This document shows, in pieces, positions 1-7,951 of a DNA stretch of 64,000 bases. The notes under the pieces were generated by a model, which ran no database searches, was not told where the DNA came from, and saw nothing but the letters and a program-made list of their open reading frames with translations. Numbering within the stretch: the first letter of the stretch is position 1; each line of letters opens with the position of its first letter. This DNA is from Stappia indica (lineage in GTDB: Bacteria; Pseudomonadota; Alphaproteobacteria; Rhizobiales; Stappiaceae): assembly GCF_001696535.1 (NCBI RefSeq), contig NZ_MBQE01000002.1, positions 620,001 to 684,000 of the forward strand, given 5' to 3'. Made by a program: the position numbers and the translations under genes.

Positions 1-152
1 CGGCGCACGGCGACATAACCACAGGTTATTGATCTCTGCATTATTGGTATTTGCGTTAAGTTTTTCGGCATGCGATTTTTGACATGCAATAGCGGCTGCC
101 ATCTCACGGTCTGGGAGGATCGGGCGGACCGCAACAACGATCCTGGGAGGAA
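1..152 (+). promoter_or_regulatory. Upstream region of the TTT operon with an operator-like inverted repeat
   Basis: No gene is visible here. Bases 15-29 form a perfect inverted repeat, ATAACC-ACA-GGTTAT, a typical size for a dimeric regulator site. A -35-like TTGACA lies at 79-84, but the bases a normal spacer downstream are a poor -10. GCATG (68-72) and CATGC (83-87) form a second, shorter dyad around it. The ribosome binding site GGGAGG (145-150) sits just before the first gene. The regulator is not identifiable because the upstream neighbour lies outside the window. Confidence 0.4.
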
Positions 153-1148
153 ATGATGATCCGCAGTCTTGCCGGAGCAGTCGCTGCTCTTGCCCTGTCC
201 GCCGGTGTTGCCAGCGCCGACTTCCCCGAGCGCGAGATGCTGGGCGTGGTGATGTGGGGCGCGGGCGGTGCCACCGACGTCGTCGCCCGTGCGGTCAACC
301 CGGCCGCGGAGGCCGCGCTCGGCAAGCCCATCGTGGTGCTCAACAAGTCCGGCGGCGCCGGCGCCATCTCCACCGCCTATGTGAACGCCGCGCCGGCCGA
401 TGGCTACACGTTCCTCTATGGCGCCGAGAACCCGCAGCTGCACCCGATCATGGGCGTCAGCAAGCTCGACTACTCGAACTTCTACCCGGTCAACATTCTC
501 GGCCGCGGCGTTGCCGTGATCGTCGTGCCGCAGGCCTCCAAGTACCAGACGCTGGCCGAGCTGCTGGACGACATCAAGGCCAATCCGGGCCAGATCAAGA
601 TGGGCTCCACCGGCCCCGGCGGTCTGCCCTCGACGGTCAGCGCGCTGCTCTCCAACTCCGCGCCCTTCGACGTCACCGCCATTCCCTTCGACGGCGAGGG
701 CCCCGGCCTGACCGCGATGCTGGGCGGCGAGGTCGACTTCATGCCGTCGGGCCTGTCGGCGGCGGCCGAGCAGATCAAGGCCGGCACGATGCGCGCGCTG
801 GCGGTGGTCAATGCCGAGCCGGTCGACACGCTGCCGGGCGTTCCGGCGGTCACCGACACGATCCCCGGCATGTCCGCCTACCTGCCCTGGGGCCCGTTCT
901 ACGGCGTCTTCGTGCGCAAGGACACGCCGGACGACGTCAAGGCCAAGCTGGTCGACGCCTTCGCAACGGCGGCCGGCAGCGACGAGTTCAAGACGCTGAT
1001 GGCCAATCGCGGCAACGTCATGATGAACATCTCCGGCGAGGAGGCCGAGACCTTCCTTGCCAAGTGGCAGCAGGTCACGGCCTGGGCGCTGCAGGACACG
1101 GGCGCCGCCAAGGTCAGCCCGGAGAGCCTGGGCATCCCGCGCCCGTAA
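153..1148 (+). CDS. tctC: Tripartite tricarboxylate transporter substrate-binding protein (TctC/Bug family)
   Basis: This 331-residue periplasmic binding protein captures a carboxylate for the TctAB membrane complex. It begins with a Sec signal peptide ending near V-A-S-A-D (about residue 23). The mature part has the features of the Bug family: a glycine-rich loop 'WGAGGATDVVAR' near residue 35, where the first carboxylate is bound in this family, and 'GSTGPGG' around residue 150. The GGGAGG ribosome binding site ends 2 bases before the first of two adjacent ATG codons, which favours the second ATG at 156 on spacing. The length is normal. TctB and TctA follow directly, then two catabolic enzymes, so the ligand is probably their substrate, perhaps quinate, shikimate or dehydroshikimate. 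That ligand is inferred from neighbours only. Confidence 0.92.
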   Translation: MMIRSLAGAVAALALSAGVASADFPEREMLGVVMWGAGGATDVVARAVNPAAEAALGKPIVVLNKSGGAGAISTAYVNAAPADGYTFLYGAENPQLHPIMGVSKLDYSNFYPVNILGRGVAVIVVPQASKYQTLAELLDDIKANPGQIKMGSTGPGGLPSTVSALLSNSAPFDVTAIPFDGEGPGLTAMLGGEVDFMPSGLSAAAEQIKAGTMRALAVVNAEPVDTLPGVPAVTDTIPGMSAYLPWGPFYGVFVRKDTPDDVKAKLVDAFATAAGSDEFKTLMANRGNVMMNISGEEAETFLAKWQQVTAWALQDTGAAKVSPESLGIPRP

Positions 1149-1156
1149 CGCCCTTT

Positions 1157-1190
1157 GCTGCGGCCGGGACGACGGGGTTCCGGCCGCAGC
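1157..1190 (+). other. Intercistronic hairpin after the binding-protein gene
   Basis: An 11-bp perfect stem (arms 1157-1167 GCTGCGGCCGG and 1180-1190) with a 12-base loop lies between tctC and tctB. It has no T-run, so it is more likely an mRNA 3'-end stabiliser or partial attenuator than a full terminator. Such elements commonly let the binding protein be made in excess over the permease. Confidence 0.6.
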
Positions 1191-1211
1191 CCTCATGCTG
1201 CCAGGAGGGTC

Positions 1212-1697
1212 ATGATGTCCTCGCGAGCCCAGCGGCGGCCGGGCGAGCTCGCCTTCGCCGTCGCCCTTCTCGCGCTCAGCCTTTGGCTGTTCGCCGAAGC
1301 CTACAAGATTTCCGGCTTTTCCGGCCTGTCGACCCCCGGCATCTTTCCGATGCTGGCGACCGGGCTGATGGTCGTCTGCTCGCTGGTGATCCTGTTGAAG
1401 GCGCTGGCGATGACGCCGGCCGGCGGGGGCCTGCGCCGTTTCCTCGCCGATATCACGCCGCTGCGCCAGACCGTGATGGTGGTGCTGGTCGGCCTCTATA
1501 TCCTGGCGATGCCCTGGCTCGGCTTCCTCGCCGCCTCGGGCCTCTTCCTGTTCGTGTCGATCCAGTTCCTGTGGCGGCGCAGCTTCTGGCTGACGGCGCT
1601 GGTCAGCCTTGCCGGACTGGCGGCGATCCACGTGGTGTTCAGCCTCGTCTTCCAGGTGGTGCTGCCCAAGGGCACCTTGCTGCAGGGGCTGTTCTGA
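1212..1697 (+). CDS. tctB: Tripartite tricarboxylate transporter small permease TctB
   Basis: This 161-residue inner-membrane protein is the small subunit of a TTT transporter. Four hydrophobic segments can be seen (roughly residues 13-30, 40-60, 80-100 and 115-150), as expected for the TctB family. The start at 1212 is chosen because AGGAGG lies at 1203-1208 just before tandem ATG codons (1212 and 1215); reading frame further upstream runs through the hairpin and looks non-coding. The stop codon is separated from the tctA start by a single base, so the two are almost certainly translationally coupled. Sequence conservation in TctB is low, so the call leans on topology and position as well as family resemblance. 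Confidence 0.85.
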   Translation: MMSSRAQRRPGELAFAVALLALSLWLFAEAYKISGFSGLSTPGIFPMLATGLMVVCSLVILLKALAMTPAGGGLRRFLADITPLRQTVMVVLVGLYILAMPWLGFLAASGLFLFVSIQFLWRRSFWLTALVSLAGLAAIHVVFSLVFQVVLPKGTLLQGLF

Positions 1698-1698
1698 C

Positions 1699-3225
1699 AT
1701 GCTCGAGTCCTTCGGATACCTGGCAATCTCCTGGCTCGACCCCTGGCTGCTGATGCTCACGGCGGCGGGCACGCTGGCCGGCATCTATGTCGGTGCGATT
1801 CCCGGCCTGTCGGTGACGATGGCCGTGTCGATCCTGATCTCCTTCACCTTCAAATGGAGCGTCAACGACGCGCTGGCGCTGATCGCCGGCGTCTATGTCG
1901 GCGGCGTCTATGGCGGGTCGCGCACCGCGATCCTGCTCAACATTCCCGGTGCGCCGAGCGCCATCGCCACCGCGCTCGACGGCTACCCGATGGCCAAGCG
2001 CGGCGAGGCCGGCGAGGCGGTCGGCCTGACCACGGTGATGTCGGTGTTCGGCGGCTTCGTCGGCGTTGCCGCGCTCGCCCTGTTCGCGCCGATGCTGTCC
2101 GACTTCGCGCTGATGTTCACCTCGCGCGACTACCTGCTGCTGGCGATGATCGGCATCCTGCTGGTCGGCACCCTGTCCGGCGAGAGCTTCGCCAAGGGCG
2201 TCTTCGCCGGTGCGCTCGGCGTGCTGATCGGCATGGTCGGCCTCGACCCGATGACGGCGGAAGGGCGCTTCACCTTCGACACGATCACCCTGATGGGCGG
2301 CATCCCTTACGTGGTCGCGATGATCGGCTTCTTCGGCGTCGCCGAGGCCTTCGTGCAGCTGCACCAGCTCGACCTGCCGGCGGTGAAGCAGAAGATCGAC
2401 CGGGTGATCCCGCGCCTTGCCGACGTGCGCCGCTATTTCCGCGTCGCCATGCGCGCCTCGGGCATCGGCACGGTGATCGGCGCGCTGCCGGGCACCGGCG
2501 GCGACATCGCCGCCCTGCTGGCCTATGACGATGCCAAGCGGGCGACGAAGAACCCGGAAGTGCCCTTCGGCGAGGGCGCCAAGGAAGGGCTGGTGGCGCC
2601 GGAAGCAGCCAACAACGCGGCCGTGGGCGGCGCCTTCGTGCCGATGCTGACGCTCGGTATTCCGGGCGATGCGGTGACCGCCGTCATCATCGGCGCGCTG
2701 TTCATCCACGGGCTGAAGCCCGGCCCCCTGCTCCTGGTCGAGACCCCGCACCTGTTCTGGTTCACGGTCGGCAACCTGGCGCTCGCCAACATCTTCCTGC
2801 TGATCTTCGGCCTGACCGGCATCCGCATCTTCACCAAGATCGTCGAGTGCCCGAAGGCGATCCTGCTGCCGCTGATCATCATCCTGTCGGCGGTCGGCTC
2901 CTACGCCATCCAGAACAATCCGGTCGACATCTACTGGATGCTGCTGTTCGGCGTGTTCGGCTATTTCCTGAAGGTCTACGGCTTCCAGGTGGGGCCGGTG
3001 ATCCTCGGCGTCATCCTGGGCCCGATGATGGATTCCAACTATCGGCGGGCGATGATCGGGGCGCGCAACGATCCGGCGACCTTCATCTGGGATTTCCTGT
3101 CGCATCCGATTTCCTGCGTGCTGCTGATCGCCTTCCTGGCGCTGCTGATCTCGCAGACGCCGCTCGGCCGCATGGCCCGCGAGGCGTGGCGGGGACGGCG
3201 GGCGCCGGGGCGCGGGGCGGGATGA
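1699..3225 (+). CDS. tctA: Tripartite tricarboxylate transporter large permease TctA
   Basis: This 508-residue, highly hydrophobic protein is the transport channel of the TTT system and uses an ion gradient to import the carboxylate delivered by TctC. Family hallmarks are visible near the N-terminus, 'GAIPGLSVTMA' and 'YVGGVYGGS' followed by 'ILLNIPGAPSAIAT'. A second copy of the glycine/proline pattern occurs mid-protein, 'GALPGTGGDIAALLAY' and 'LTLGIPGDAVTAV', reflecting the internal duplication of the family. Length and topology match the usual value of about 500 residues. The ATG at 1699 is preferred over upstream codons inside tctB because the family N-terminus begins there. Two small hairpins follow before the next gene. 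Confidence 0.95.
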   Translation: MLESFGYLAISWLDPWLLMLTAAGTLAGIYVGAIPGLSVTMAVSILISFTFKWSVNDALALIAGVYVGGVYGGSRTAILLNIPGAPSAIATALDGYPMAKRGEAGEAVGLTTVMSVFGGFVGVAALALFAPMLSDFALMFTSRDYLLLAMIGILLVGTLSGESFAKGVFAGALGVLIGMVGLDPMTAEGRFTFDTITLMGGIPYVVAMIGFFGVAEAFVQLHQLDLPAVKQKIDRVIPRLADVRRYFRVAMRASGIGTVIGALPGTGGDIAALLAYDDAKRATKNPEVPFGEGAKEGLVAPEAANNAAVGGAFVPMLTLGIPGDAVTAVIIGALFIHGLKPGPLLLVETPHLFWFTVGNLALANIFLLIFGLTGIRIFTKIVECPKAILLPLIIILSAVGSYAIQNNPVDIYWMLLFGVFGYFLKVYGFQVGPVILGVILGPMMDSNYRRAMIGARNDPATFIWDFLSHPISCVLLIAFLALLISQTPLGRMAREAWRGRRAPGRGAG

Positions 3226-3228
3226 CCG

Positions 3229-3280
3229 CCGGCAGGGCCGATCTGCCGGAGACCTGAGCCCCCCCCGGAAAGGGGCGGGC
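3229..3280 (+). other. Intercistronic stem and C8 tract between tctA and the oxidoreductase gene
   Basis: Bases 3229-3235 and 3243-3249 form a 7-bp stem (CCGGCAG/CTGCCGG) with a 7-base loop. It is followed by a run of eight C (3259-3266) that can pair imperfectly with the G-rich stretch 3272-3279. There is no T-run. This may set relative expression of the transporter and enzyme parts, or may be incidental in GC-rich DNA. Confidence 0.3.
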
Positions 3281-3304
3281 CTCCTGGCGCGAAAGAGCGA
3301 AGAG

Positions 3305-4408
3305 ATGAAGACGAAAGCCCGCATCGCCATTGTCGGGGCCGGCAAGATCGGCCGCGTGCACATGGCCCAGGCCGCCCGCGAGGGCGAGCTTGCCGGCGTC
3401 GCCGACCCGTCCGCGGACGGGCGCCAGGCGGCGGAGGCTTTTGGCGTGCCGTGCTTCGACAGCTGTGACGAGATGCTCGACCGGTTGCGGCCCGACGGGG
3501 TGGTGCTGGCAACGCCGAACCGGCTGCATGCGCCGCAGGCGCTCGCCTGTATCGCGGCCCGCGTGCCGGTGCTGGTGGAAAAGCCGCTGGCCGACACGGC
3601 GGAGGCGGCGCGCGAGGTGGTGGTGGCCGCGCGCGCGGCCGGCGTTGCGCTGCTGGTCGGCCATCACCGGCGGCACAATCCGCTGATCGCGGCGGCGCGG
3701 GCGGAGATCGCCAGCGGTGCCATCGGCCGGCTGGTCGCGGTCAACGCGCTGTGCTGGTTCCGCAAGCCGGACAGCTATTTCGAGGTACCCTGGCGCACCC
3801 AGCCGGGCGGCGGGCCGATCCTCACCAACCTGATCCACGACATCGACCTGCTCCGCCACCTGTGCGGCGATGTCGCCAGCGTGCAGGCGCGCGCCTCGTC
3901 GCTGGCGCGCGGCCATGCGGTGGAGGACACGGCGGCCGTGCTGCTGCGCTTCGCCAATGGCGCGCTGGGCACGATGACCGTTTCCGATGCCGTCGCCGCG
4001 CCCTGGAGCTGGGAGCTGACGGCCGGCGAGAACCCGGATTATCCGGAAACCTCGGCCAGCTGCTACACGATCGGCGGCACGGCCGGCTCGCTGTCGCTGC
4101 CCGATCTCGGGCTCTGGCACTATGAGGGCGCGGCCGACTGGGCACAGCCGATCTCGCGAAAGGTGCTGACCCGGCAGGGCGGCGACCCCTTCGCGCTGCA
4201 GATGCGCCATTTTTGCGAGGTCGCGCTCGGCCGGGCCGTTCCGCTCGTCCCCGGCGAGGAAGGCCTTGCGACGCTCGACGTGCTCGCCGCCATCCGCCGG
4301 GCGGCCGAGACCGGCGGCGAGGTCGAGGTTGCCCCGCCGCTGAGCCTCGCCGTTCCGCCCGCCGCAGGCGTTTCCCTTTCCTCTCACAGCAAGGCCGGTG
4401 CCCCATGA
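3305..4408 (+). CDS. Gfo/Idh/MocA family NAD(P)-dependent oxidoreductase
   Basis: This 367-residue cytoplasmic dehydrogenase has an N-terminal Rossmann fold starting 'RIAIVGAGKIGRVH' (residues 5-18) and the family's cofactor-site motif 'VEKPLA' near residue 98. Its C-terminal half carries 'NLIHDIDLLRHL', which supplies the His and Asp of the usual active site. Relatives oxidise or reduce polyol, sugar or cyclitol hydroxyl groups. Its stop overlaps the start of the dehydroshikimate dehydratase gene as ATGA (4405-4408), so the two are coupled. A hydroaromatic polyol such as quinate, shikimate or a relative would be a sensible substrate, since the next enzyme takes 3-dehydroshikimate. That assignment rests on context, because characterised quinate/shikimate dehydrogenases mostly belong to other families. 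Confidence 0.88.
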   Translation: MKTKARIAIVGAGKIGRVHMAQAAREGELAGVADPSADGRQAAEAFGVPCFDSCDEMLDRLRPDGVVLATPNRLHAPQALACIAARVPVLVEKPLADTAEAAREVVVAARAAGVALLVGHHRRHNPLIAAARAEIASGAIGRLVAVNALCWFRKPDSYFEVPWRTQPGGGPILTNLIHDIDLLRHLCGDVASVQARASSLARGHAVEDTAAVLLRFANGALGTMTVSDAVAAPWSWELTAGENPDYPETSASCYTIGGTAGSLSLPDLGLWHYEGAADWAQPISRKVLTRQGGDPFALQMRHFCEVALGRAVPLVPGEEGLATLDVLAAIRRAAETGGEVEVAPPLSLAVPPAAGVSLSSHSKAGAP

Positions 4409-6291
4409 AGACGTCCATCGCCACCGTCTCGATCAGCGGAGACCTTCGGGAAAAGCTGGCGGCGATCTCGGCCGCCGGGTTCGACGGGATCGAGATCTTC
4501 GAGAACGACTTCCTCGCCTTCGACGGCAGTCCGCGTGATGTCGGCGCGATGATCCGCGATGCCGGGCTGGAGATCACGCTGTTCCAGCCGTTCCGCGATT
4601 TCGAGGGCATGCCGGAGCCGCACCGGGCGCGCGCCTTCGACCGGGCGGAGCGCAAGTTCGACCTGATGCAGGAGCTGGGCACCGACCTGATGCTGGTCTG
4701 CTCCAACGTCTCGCCGGTCTCGCTCGGCGGCATCAACCGGGCGGCCGACGATTTCGCCGAGCTCGGCGCGCGCGCGGCGGCACGCGGCCTTCGCGTCGGC
4801 TACGAGGCGCTGGCCTGGGGCCGGCACGTCAACGACCACCGCGACGCCTGGGAGGTGGTGCGCCGCGCCGATCATCCCAATGTCGGCATCATCCTCGACA
4901 GCTTCCACACGCTGGCGCGCAAGACCGATGTCGACACGATCCGCGCGATCCCCGGCGACCGGATCTTCATCGTCCAGCTGGCCGACGCGCCCCTGATCGA
5001 CATGGACCTGCTCTACTGGAGCCGGCATTTCCGCAACATGCCGGGCGAGGGCGACCTTGCGGTCACCGACTTCATGCGGGCGGTCGCCGCGACCGGTTAC
5101 GACGGCGTTCTGTCGCTGGAGATCTTCAACGACCAGTTTCGCGGCGGCTCGCCGAAGTCCATCGCCGTCGATGGCCATCGCTCGCTCGTCTACCTGATGG
5201 ACCAGGTGCGCCGCCGCGAGCCGGACGTGCGCATCCCGCTGCCCGAAATGCCCGACCGGATCGAGGCGCAGGGCATCGAGTTCGTCGAGTTCGCCGCCGA
5301 CGAGGCGGAGGCGGAGGAGCTGGCGCGCATGTTCGCCAGCCTCGGCTTCGTCGAGGCCGGCCGTCACGTCTCCAAGGACGTCACCTTGTGGCGACAAGGC
5401 GGGATCAACCTGCTGATCAACACCGAGCGGGAGGGCTTTGCCCATTCGTCCTACCTGGTGCACGGCACGTCGGTCTGCGCCATCGGCCTCCGCGTCGCCG
5501 ATGCCGCGGCCACCGTGGCGCGCGCCAGGGCGCTGGGCGCCGACACGTTCGACCAGCCGGTCGGGCCGGGCGAGCTCGCCATTCCCGCGATCCGGGGTGT
5601 CGGCGGCGGCGTGATGCATTTCGTCGACGAGAAGCTCGCAGGGCTCTGGGAGACCGACTTCCGCCTTGCCGGCGGCGGCAAGGCGGCGGCCGATGCCGGG
5701 CTCGTCTCCATCGATCATCTGGCGCAGACGATGAACTACGAGGAGATGCTGACCTGGACGCTGTTCTACACCTCGATCTTCGCGACGGCGAAGACGCCGA
5801 TGGTGGATGTGGTCGACCCGGCCGGGCTGGTGCGCAGCCAGGCGATCGAGACGGCGGACGGGGCCTTGCGGATCACGCTGAACGGGGCGGAGAACCGGCG
5901 CACGCTCGCCGGCCGCTTCATCGCCGAAAGCTTCGGCTCGGCGGTCCAGCATGTCGCCTTCGAAAGCCGCGACATCTTCGCGACCGCCGCCGCGCTGAAG
6001 GCCTGCGGCTTCAAGGCGCTGGAGATTTCGCGCAACTATTACGACGACCTGGAGGCGCGTTTCGGCCTCGATCCCGACTTCGCCGACCGGCTGCGGGCCG
6101 AGAACATCCTCTACGACCGGGACGGGGAGGGCGAATATTTCCAGCTCTACGGCCCGAACTACGGCGAAGGCTTCTTCTTCGAAATCGTCGAGCGGCGCGG
6201 CGGCTATCGCGGCTATGGCGCGGCCAATGCGCAGTTCCGCATCGCCGCGCAGAAGCGCCACCTGCGGCCCGAGACGGTGCCGCGCCGCTGA
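4405..6291 (+). CDS. quiC: 3-dehydroshikimate dehydratase, two-domain QuiC type
   Basis: This 628-residue protein has two parts. Residues 1 to about 285 form a sugar-phosphate-isomerase-like TIM barrel (motifs 'GIEIFENDFLAFDG', 'YEALAWGRHVND', 'GIILDSFHTLAR' and 'LSLEIFND'). Residues from about 290 to the end resemble 4-hydroxyphenylpyruvate dioxygenase, with VOC-type repeats and a terminal 'GEGFFFEIVERR'. This fusion is the known architecture of bacterial QuiC dehydratases, which turn 3-dehydroshikimate into protocatechuate. The start at 4405 overlaps the upstream stop, and upstream in-frame sequence is arginine-rich and non-coding in character. The dehydratase activity belongs to the barrel; the role of the dioxygenase-like half is not settled. 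An alternative reading as a generic sugar isomerase/dioxygenase fusion is possible but less likely. Confidence 0.85.
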   Translation: MKTSIATVSISGDLREKLAAISAAGFDGIEIFENDFLAFDGSPRDVGAMIRDAGLEITLFQPFRDFEGMPEPHRARAFDRAERKFDLMQELGTDLMLVCSNVSPVSLGGINRAADDFAELGARAAARGLRVGYEALAWGRHVNDHRDAWEVVRRADHPNVGIILDSFHTLARKTDVDTIRAIPGDRIFIVQLADAPLIDMDLLYWSRHFRNMPGEGDLAVTDFMRAVAATGYDGVLSLEIFNDQFRGGSPKSIAVDGHRSLVYLMDQVRRREPDVRIPLPEMPDRIEAQGIEFVEFAADEAEAEELARMFASLGFVEAGRHVSKDVTLWRQGGINLLINTEREGFAHSSYLVHGTSVCAIGLRVADAAATVARARALGADTFDQPVGPGELAIPAIRGVGGGVMHFVDEKLAGLWETDFRLAGGGKAAADAGLVSIDHLAQTMNYEEMLTWTLFYTSIFATAKTPMVDVVDPAGLVRSQAIETADGALRITLNGAENRRTLAGRFIAESFGSAVQHVAFESRDIFATAAALKACGFKALEISRNYYDDLEARFGLDPDFADRLRAENILYDRDGEGEYFQLYGPNYGEGFFFEIVERRGGYRGYGAANAQFRIAAQKRHLRPETVPRR

Positions 6292-6298
6292 GCGCGCG

Positions 6299-6610
6299 TC
6301 ACGCCGGCCCGGCGATCTCCATGTCGAGCAGCGCCGAGCTCAGGCACTTGCCATGCGCGTCGAGCGCGAGCGAGCGGGTGACGCCGCCCTTCAGCGCGCC
6401 GTGCAGCACGAAGTTGAGCGCGCCGAGCCGCGGCAGGGCGAAGCGCTCGATCTCGCCGATCTCCAGCCAGGCAAGATGGGCGCGCAGCCGCTCGGGCGTC
6501 ACCTCCGCCTCGATCAGCGGCCAGTTCGCCATTTCGTAGGCAATCACCGAGACGTTGGAGATGTTGCCCTTGTCGCCGGTCCGCGAATGGGCGATGTCGC
6601 GCAGCAGCAT
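6299..6610 (-). CDS. AtuA-like ferredoxin-fold domain protein
   Basis: This 103-residue protein contains the signature 'HSRTGDKGN' near residue 8, with 'LNFVLHGALKGGVTRSL' following. It matches the small C-terminal domain found fused to, or encoded beside, AtuA-family proteins. It starts 3 bases after the stop of the AtuA gene and is the last gene of the TAXI-TRAP operon. Its biochemical role is unknown; in the acyclic-terpene pathway AtuA is required but its reaction has not been clearly assigned. It converges on quiC with only 7 bases between the two stop codons and no visible terminator. Confidence 0.8.
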   Translation of the reverse strand: MLLRDIAHSRTGDKGNISNVSVIAYEMANWPLIEAEVTPERLRAHLAWLEIGEIERFALPRLGALNFVLHGALKGGVTRSLALDAHGKCLSSALLDMEIAGPA

Positions 6611-6613
6611 GGC

Positions 6614-7951
6614 TCAGCTTTCCATCAGGGTCAGGGCGGGGGAGACCTCGGTCTCCGGGATCAGGGTGGAGAGAATGCCGACGATCTCACGCACCTGGCG
6701 CGTCACGCCGCCGCCGGCCGCCGGGCCGTTGAGATAAAGGCTCTCCACCTCGTCGGCGACCAGCCGGGCGTCCTCCGCCGTGCTGGCGCGCGCGGCAAAG
6801 CGCACCCGCACCTCGCGCGCCTCATGGGCGCCGGAGCTCGATCCGCCGAGGATCGCGTCGACGCCGATCAGCTCGCCGCGCGTCTCCAGATAGGGCACGG
6901 GGCCTTTCGCGATCCGCTCGCGCAGGATCTCCAGCGCCAGCCGCCCGCGCGCTTCCGCCCCCGGCCCGGCATAGGAGATCTGCCCCTCGCCGACATGGCT
7001 GTCGACATAGCCGAGCGAGACCTTCAGCGTGCCTGTGCGGGCGCGGCCCGAGCCGCCGGAGATGCGCACCCGGTCTGGACCTTCCGCCGCGATCTCGACC
7101 CCGGAAAAGTCGGCGATGACGTCGGGCTGCAGATAGGCGGCCGGATCGTGCACCTCGTAGAGCAGCTGCTCCTTGCAGGTCGCCTCGGTGACCGCGCCGC
7201 CGGTGCCGGCAAGCTTGGTGATGATCGCGCTGCCGTCCGCCTCCACCTCTGCGATGGGAAAGCCGAGGCGGGCGAGGTCGGCAACGTCCTTGAAGCCGGG
7301 ATCGGCGAAATAGCCGCCGGTGATCTGGCCGCCGCATTCCATCAGGTGGCCGACCAGGGTGCCGCGCCCGAGCAGCGGCCAGTCGTCCATCGCCCAGCCG
7401 AAGGCATGGACCAGCGGCGCGAGATAGAGCGCCGGGTCGGCGGCGCGTCCCGTGAGCACGATGTCGGCGCCCGCTTCCAGCGCGGCGACGATGGGCGCAG
7501 CGCCGATATAGGCATTGGCGGAGAGGAGCGGGCGGCCGAGGCCGCGCACCGTGCCGCCGGTCTCCAGCAGCTCCAGCTGCGATCCCTCGACGGCGGCCAG
7601 CACGTCGTCGCCGGTGACGGCAGCGATTTTCAGGCCCCGGAGCCCCAGTTCGCGGGCGATCTCCTGCGTCTTGCGGGCGGCGGCCAGCGGGTTGGCTGCG
7701 CCCATGTTGGAGACGATGCGCGGGCCGTTTGCCCCGCGCGCGGGCAGCACCGCGCGCATGCGTCGCTCCAGCAGCGGGTCGTAGCCGGCCTCCGGGTCGG
7801 CACGCCGTGCCTGCTGGGCCAGCGCGATGGTGCGCTCGGCCAGGCATTCGAAGACGAGATAGTCGAGCTCGCCCCGCGCGGCGAGATCCACCGCCGGCTC
7901 GATGCGGTCGCCGGAAAAGCCGGCGCCGGTTCCGATCCTCAGGCTTTTCAT
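6614..7951 (-). CDS. Acyclic terpene utilisation AtuA family protein (DUF1446)
   Basis: This 445-residue protein carries the AtuA-family N-terminus, 'RIGTGAGFSGDRIEPAVDLA', and the conserved stretches 'IVSNMGAANP' and 'IVLTGRAADPALYL'. It has no signal peptide, so it is cytoplasmic. The ATG at 7951 overlaps the stop of the transporter gene as ATGA; the frame stays open upstream for more than 2 kb antisense to nothing recognisable, but that part is only the transporter gene read in another frame. Despite the name, many AtuA homologues occur outside terpene clusters beside carboxylate transporters. Here the neighbours suggest metabolism of an acid imported by the TAXI-TRAP system rather than citronellol breakdown, because atuC/atuF-like carboxylase genes are absent. 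Confidence 0.82.
   Translation of the reverse strand: MKSLRIGTGAGFSGDRIEPAVDLAARGELDYLVFECLAERTIALAQQARRADPEAGYDPLLERRMRAVLPARGANGPRIVSNMGAANPLAAARKTQEIARELGLRGLKIAAVTGDDVLAAVEGSQLELLETGGTVRGLGRPLLSANAYIGAAPIVAALEAGADIVLTGRAADPALYLAPLVHAFGWAMDDWPLLGRGTLVGHLMECGGQITGGYFADPGFKDVADLARLGFPIAEVEADGSAIITKLAGTGGAVTEATCKEQLLYEVHDPAAYLQPDVIADFSGVEIAAEGPDRVRISGGSGRARTGTLKVSLGYVDSHVGEGQISYAGPGAEARGRLALEILRERIAKGPVPYLETRGELIGVDAILGGSSSGAHEAREVRVRFAARASTAEDARLVADEVESLYLNGPAAGGGVTRQVREIVGILSTLIPETEVSPALTLMES

Noticed and set aside
3259-3266. C8 tract as a phase-variation switch
   Set aside because: It lies between genes, not in a coding frame or promoter spacer, so slippage would have no clear effect.
1609-3597. 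Long minus-strand open frames opposite tctA and the oxidoreductase gene
   Set aside because: They are His/Gln/Asp/Arg-rich mirror frames of well-supported genes.
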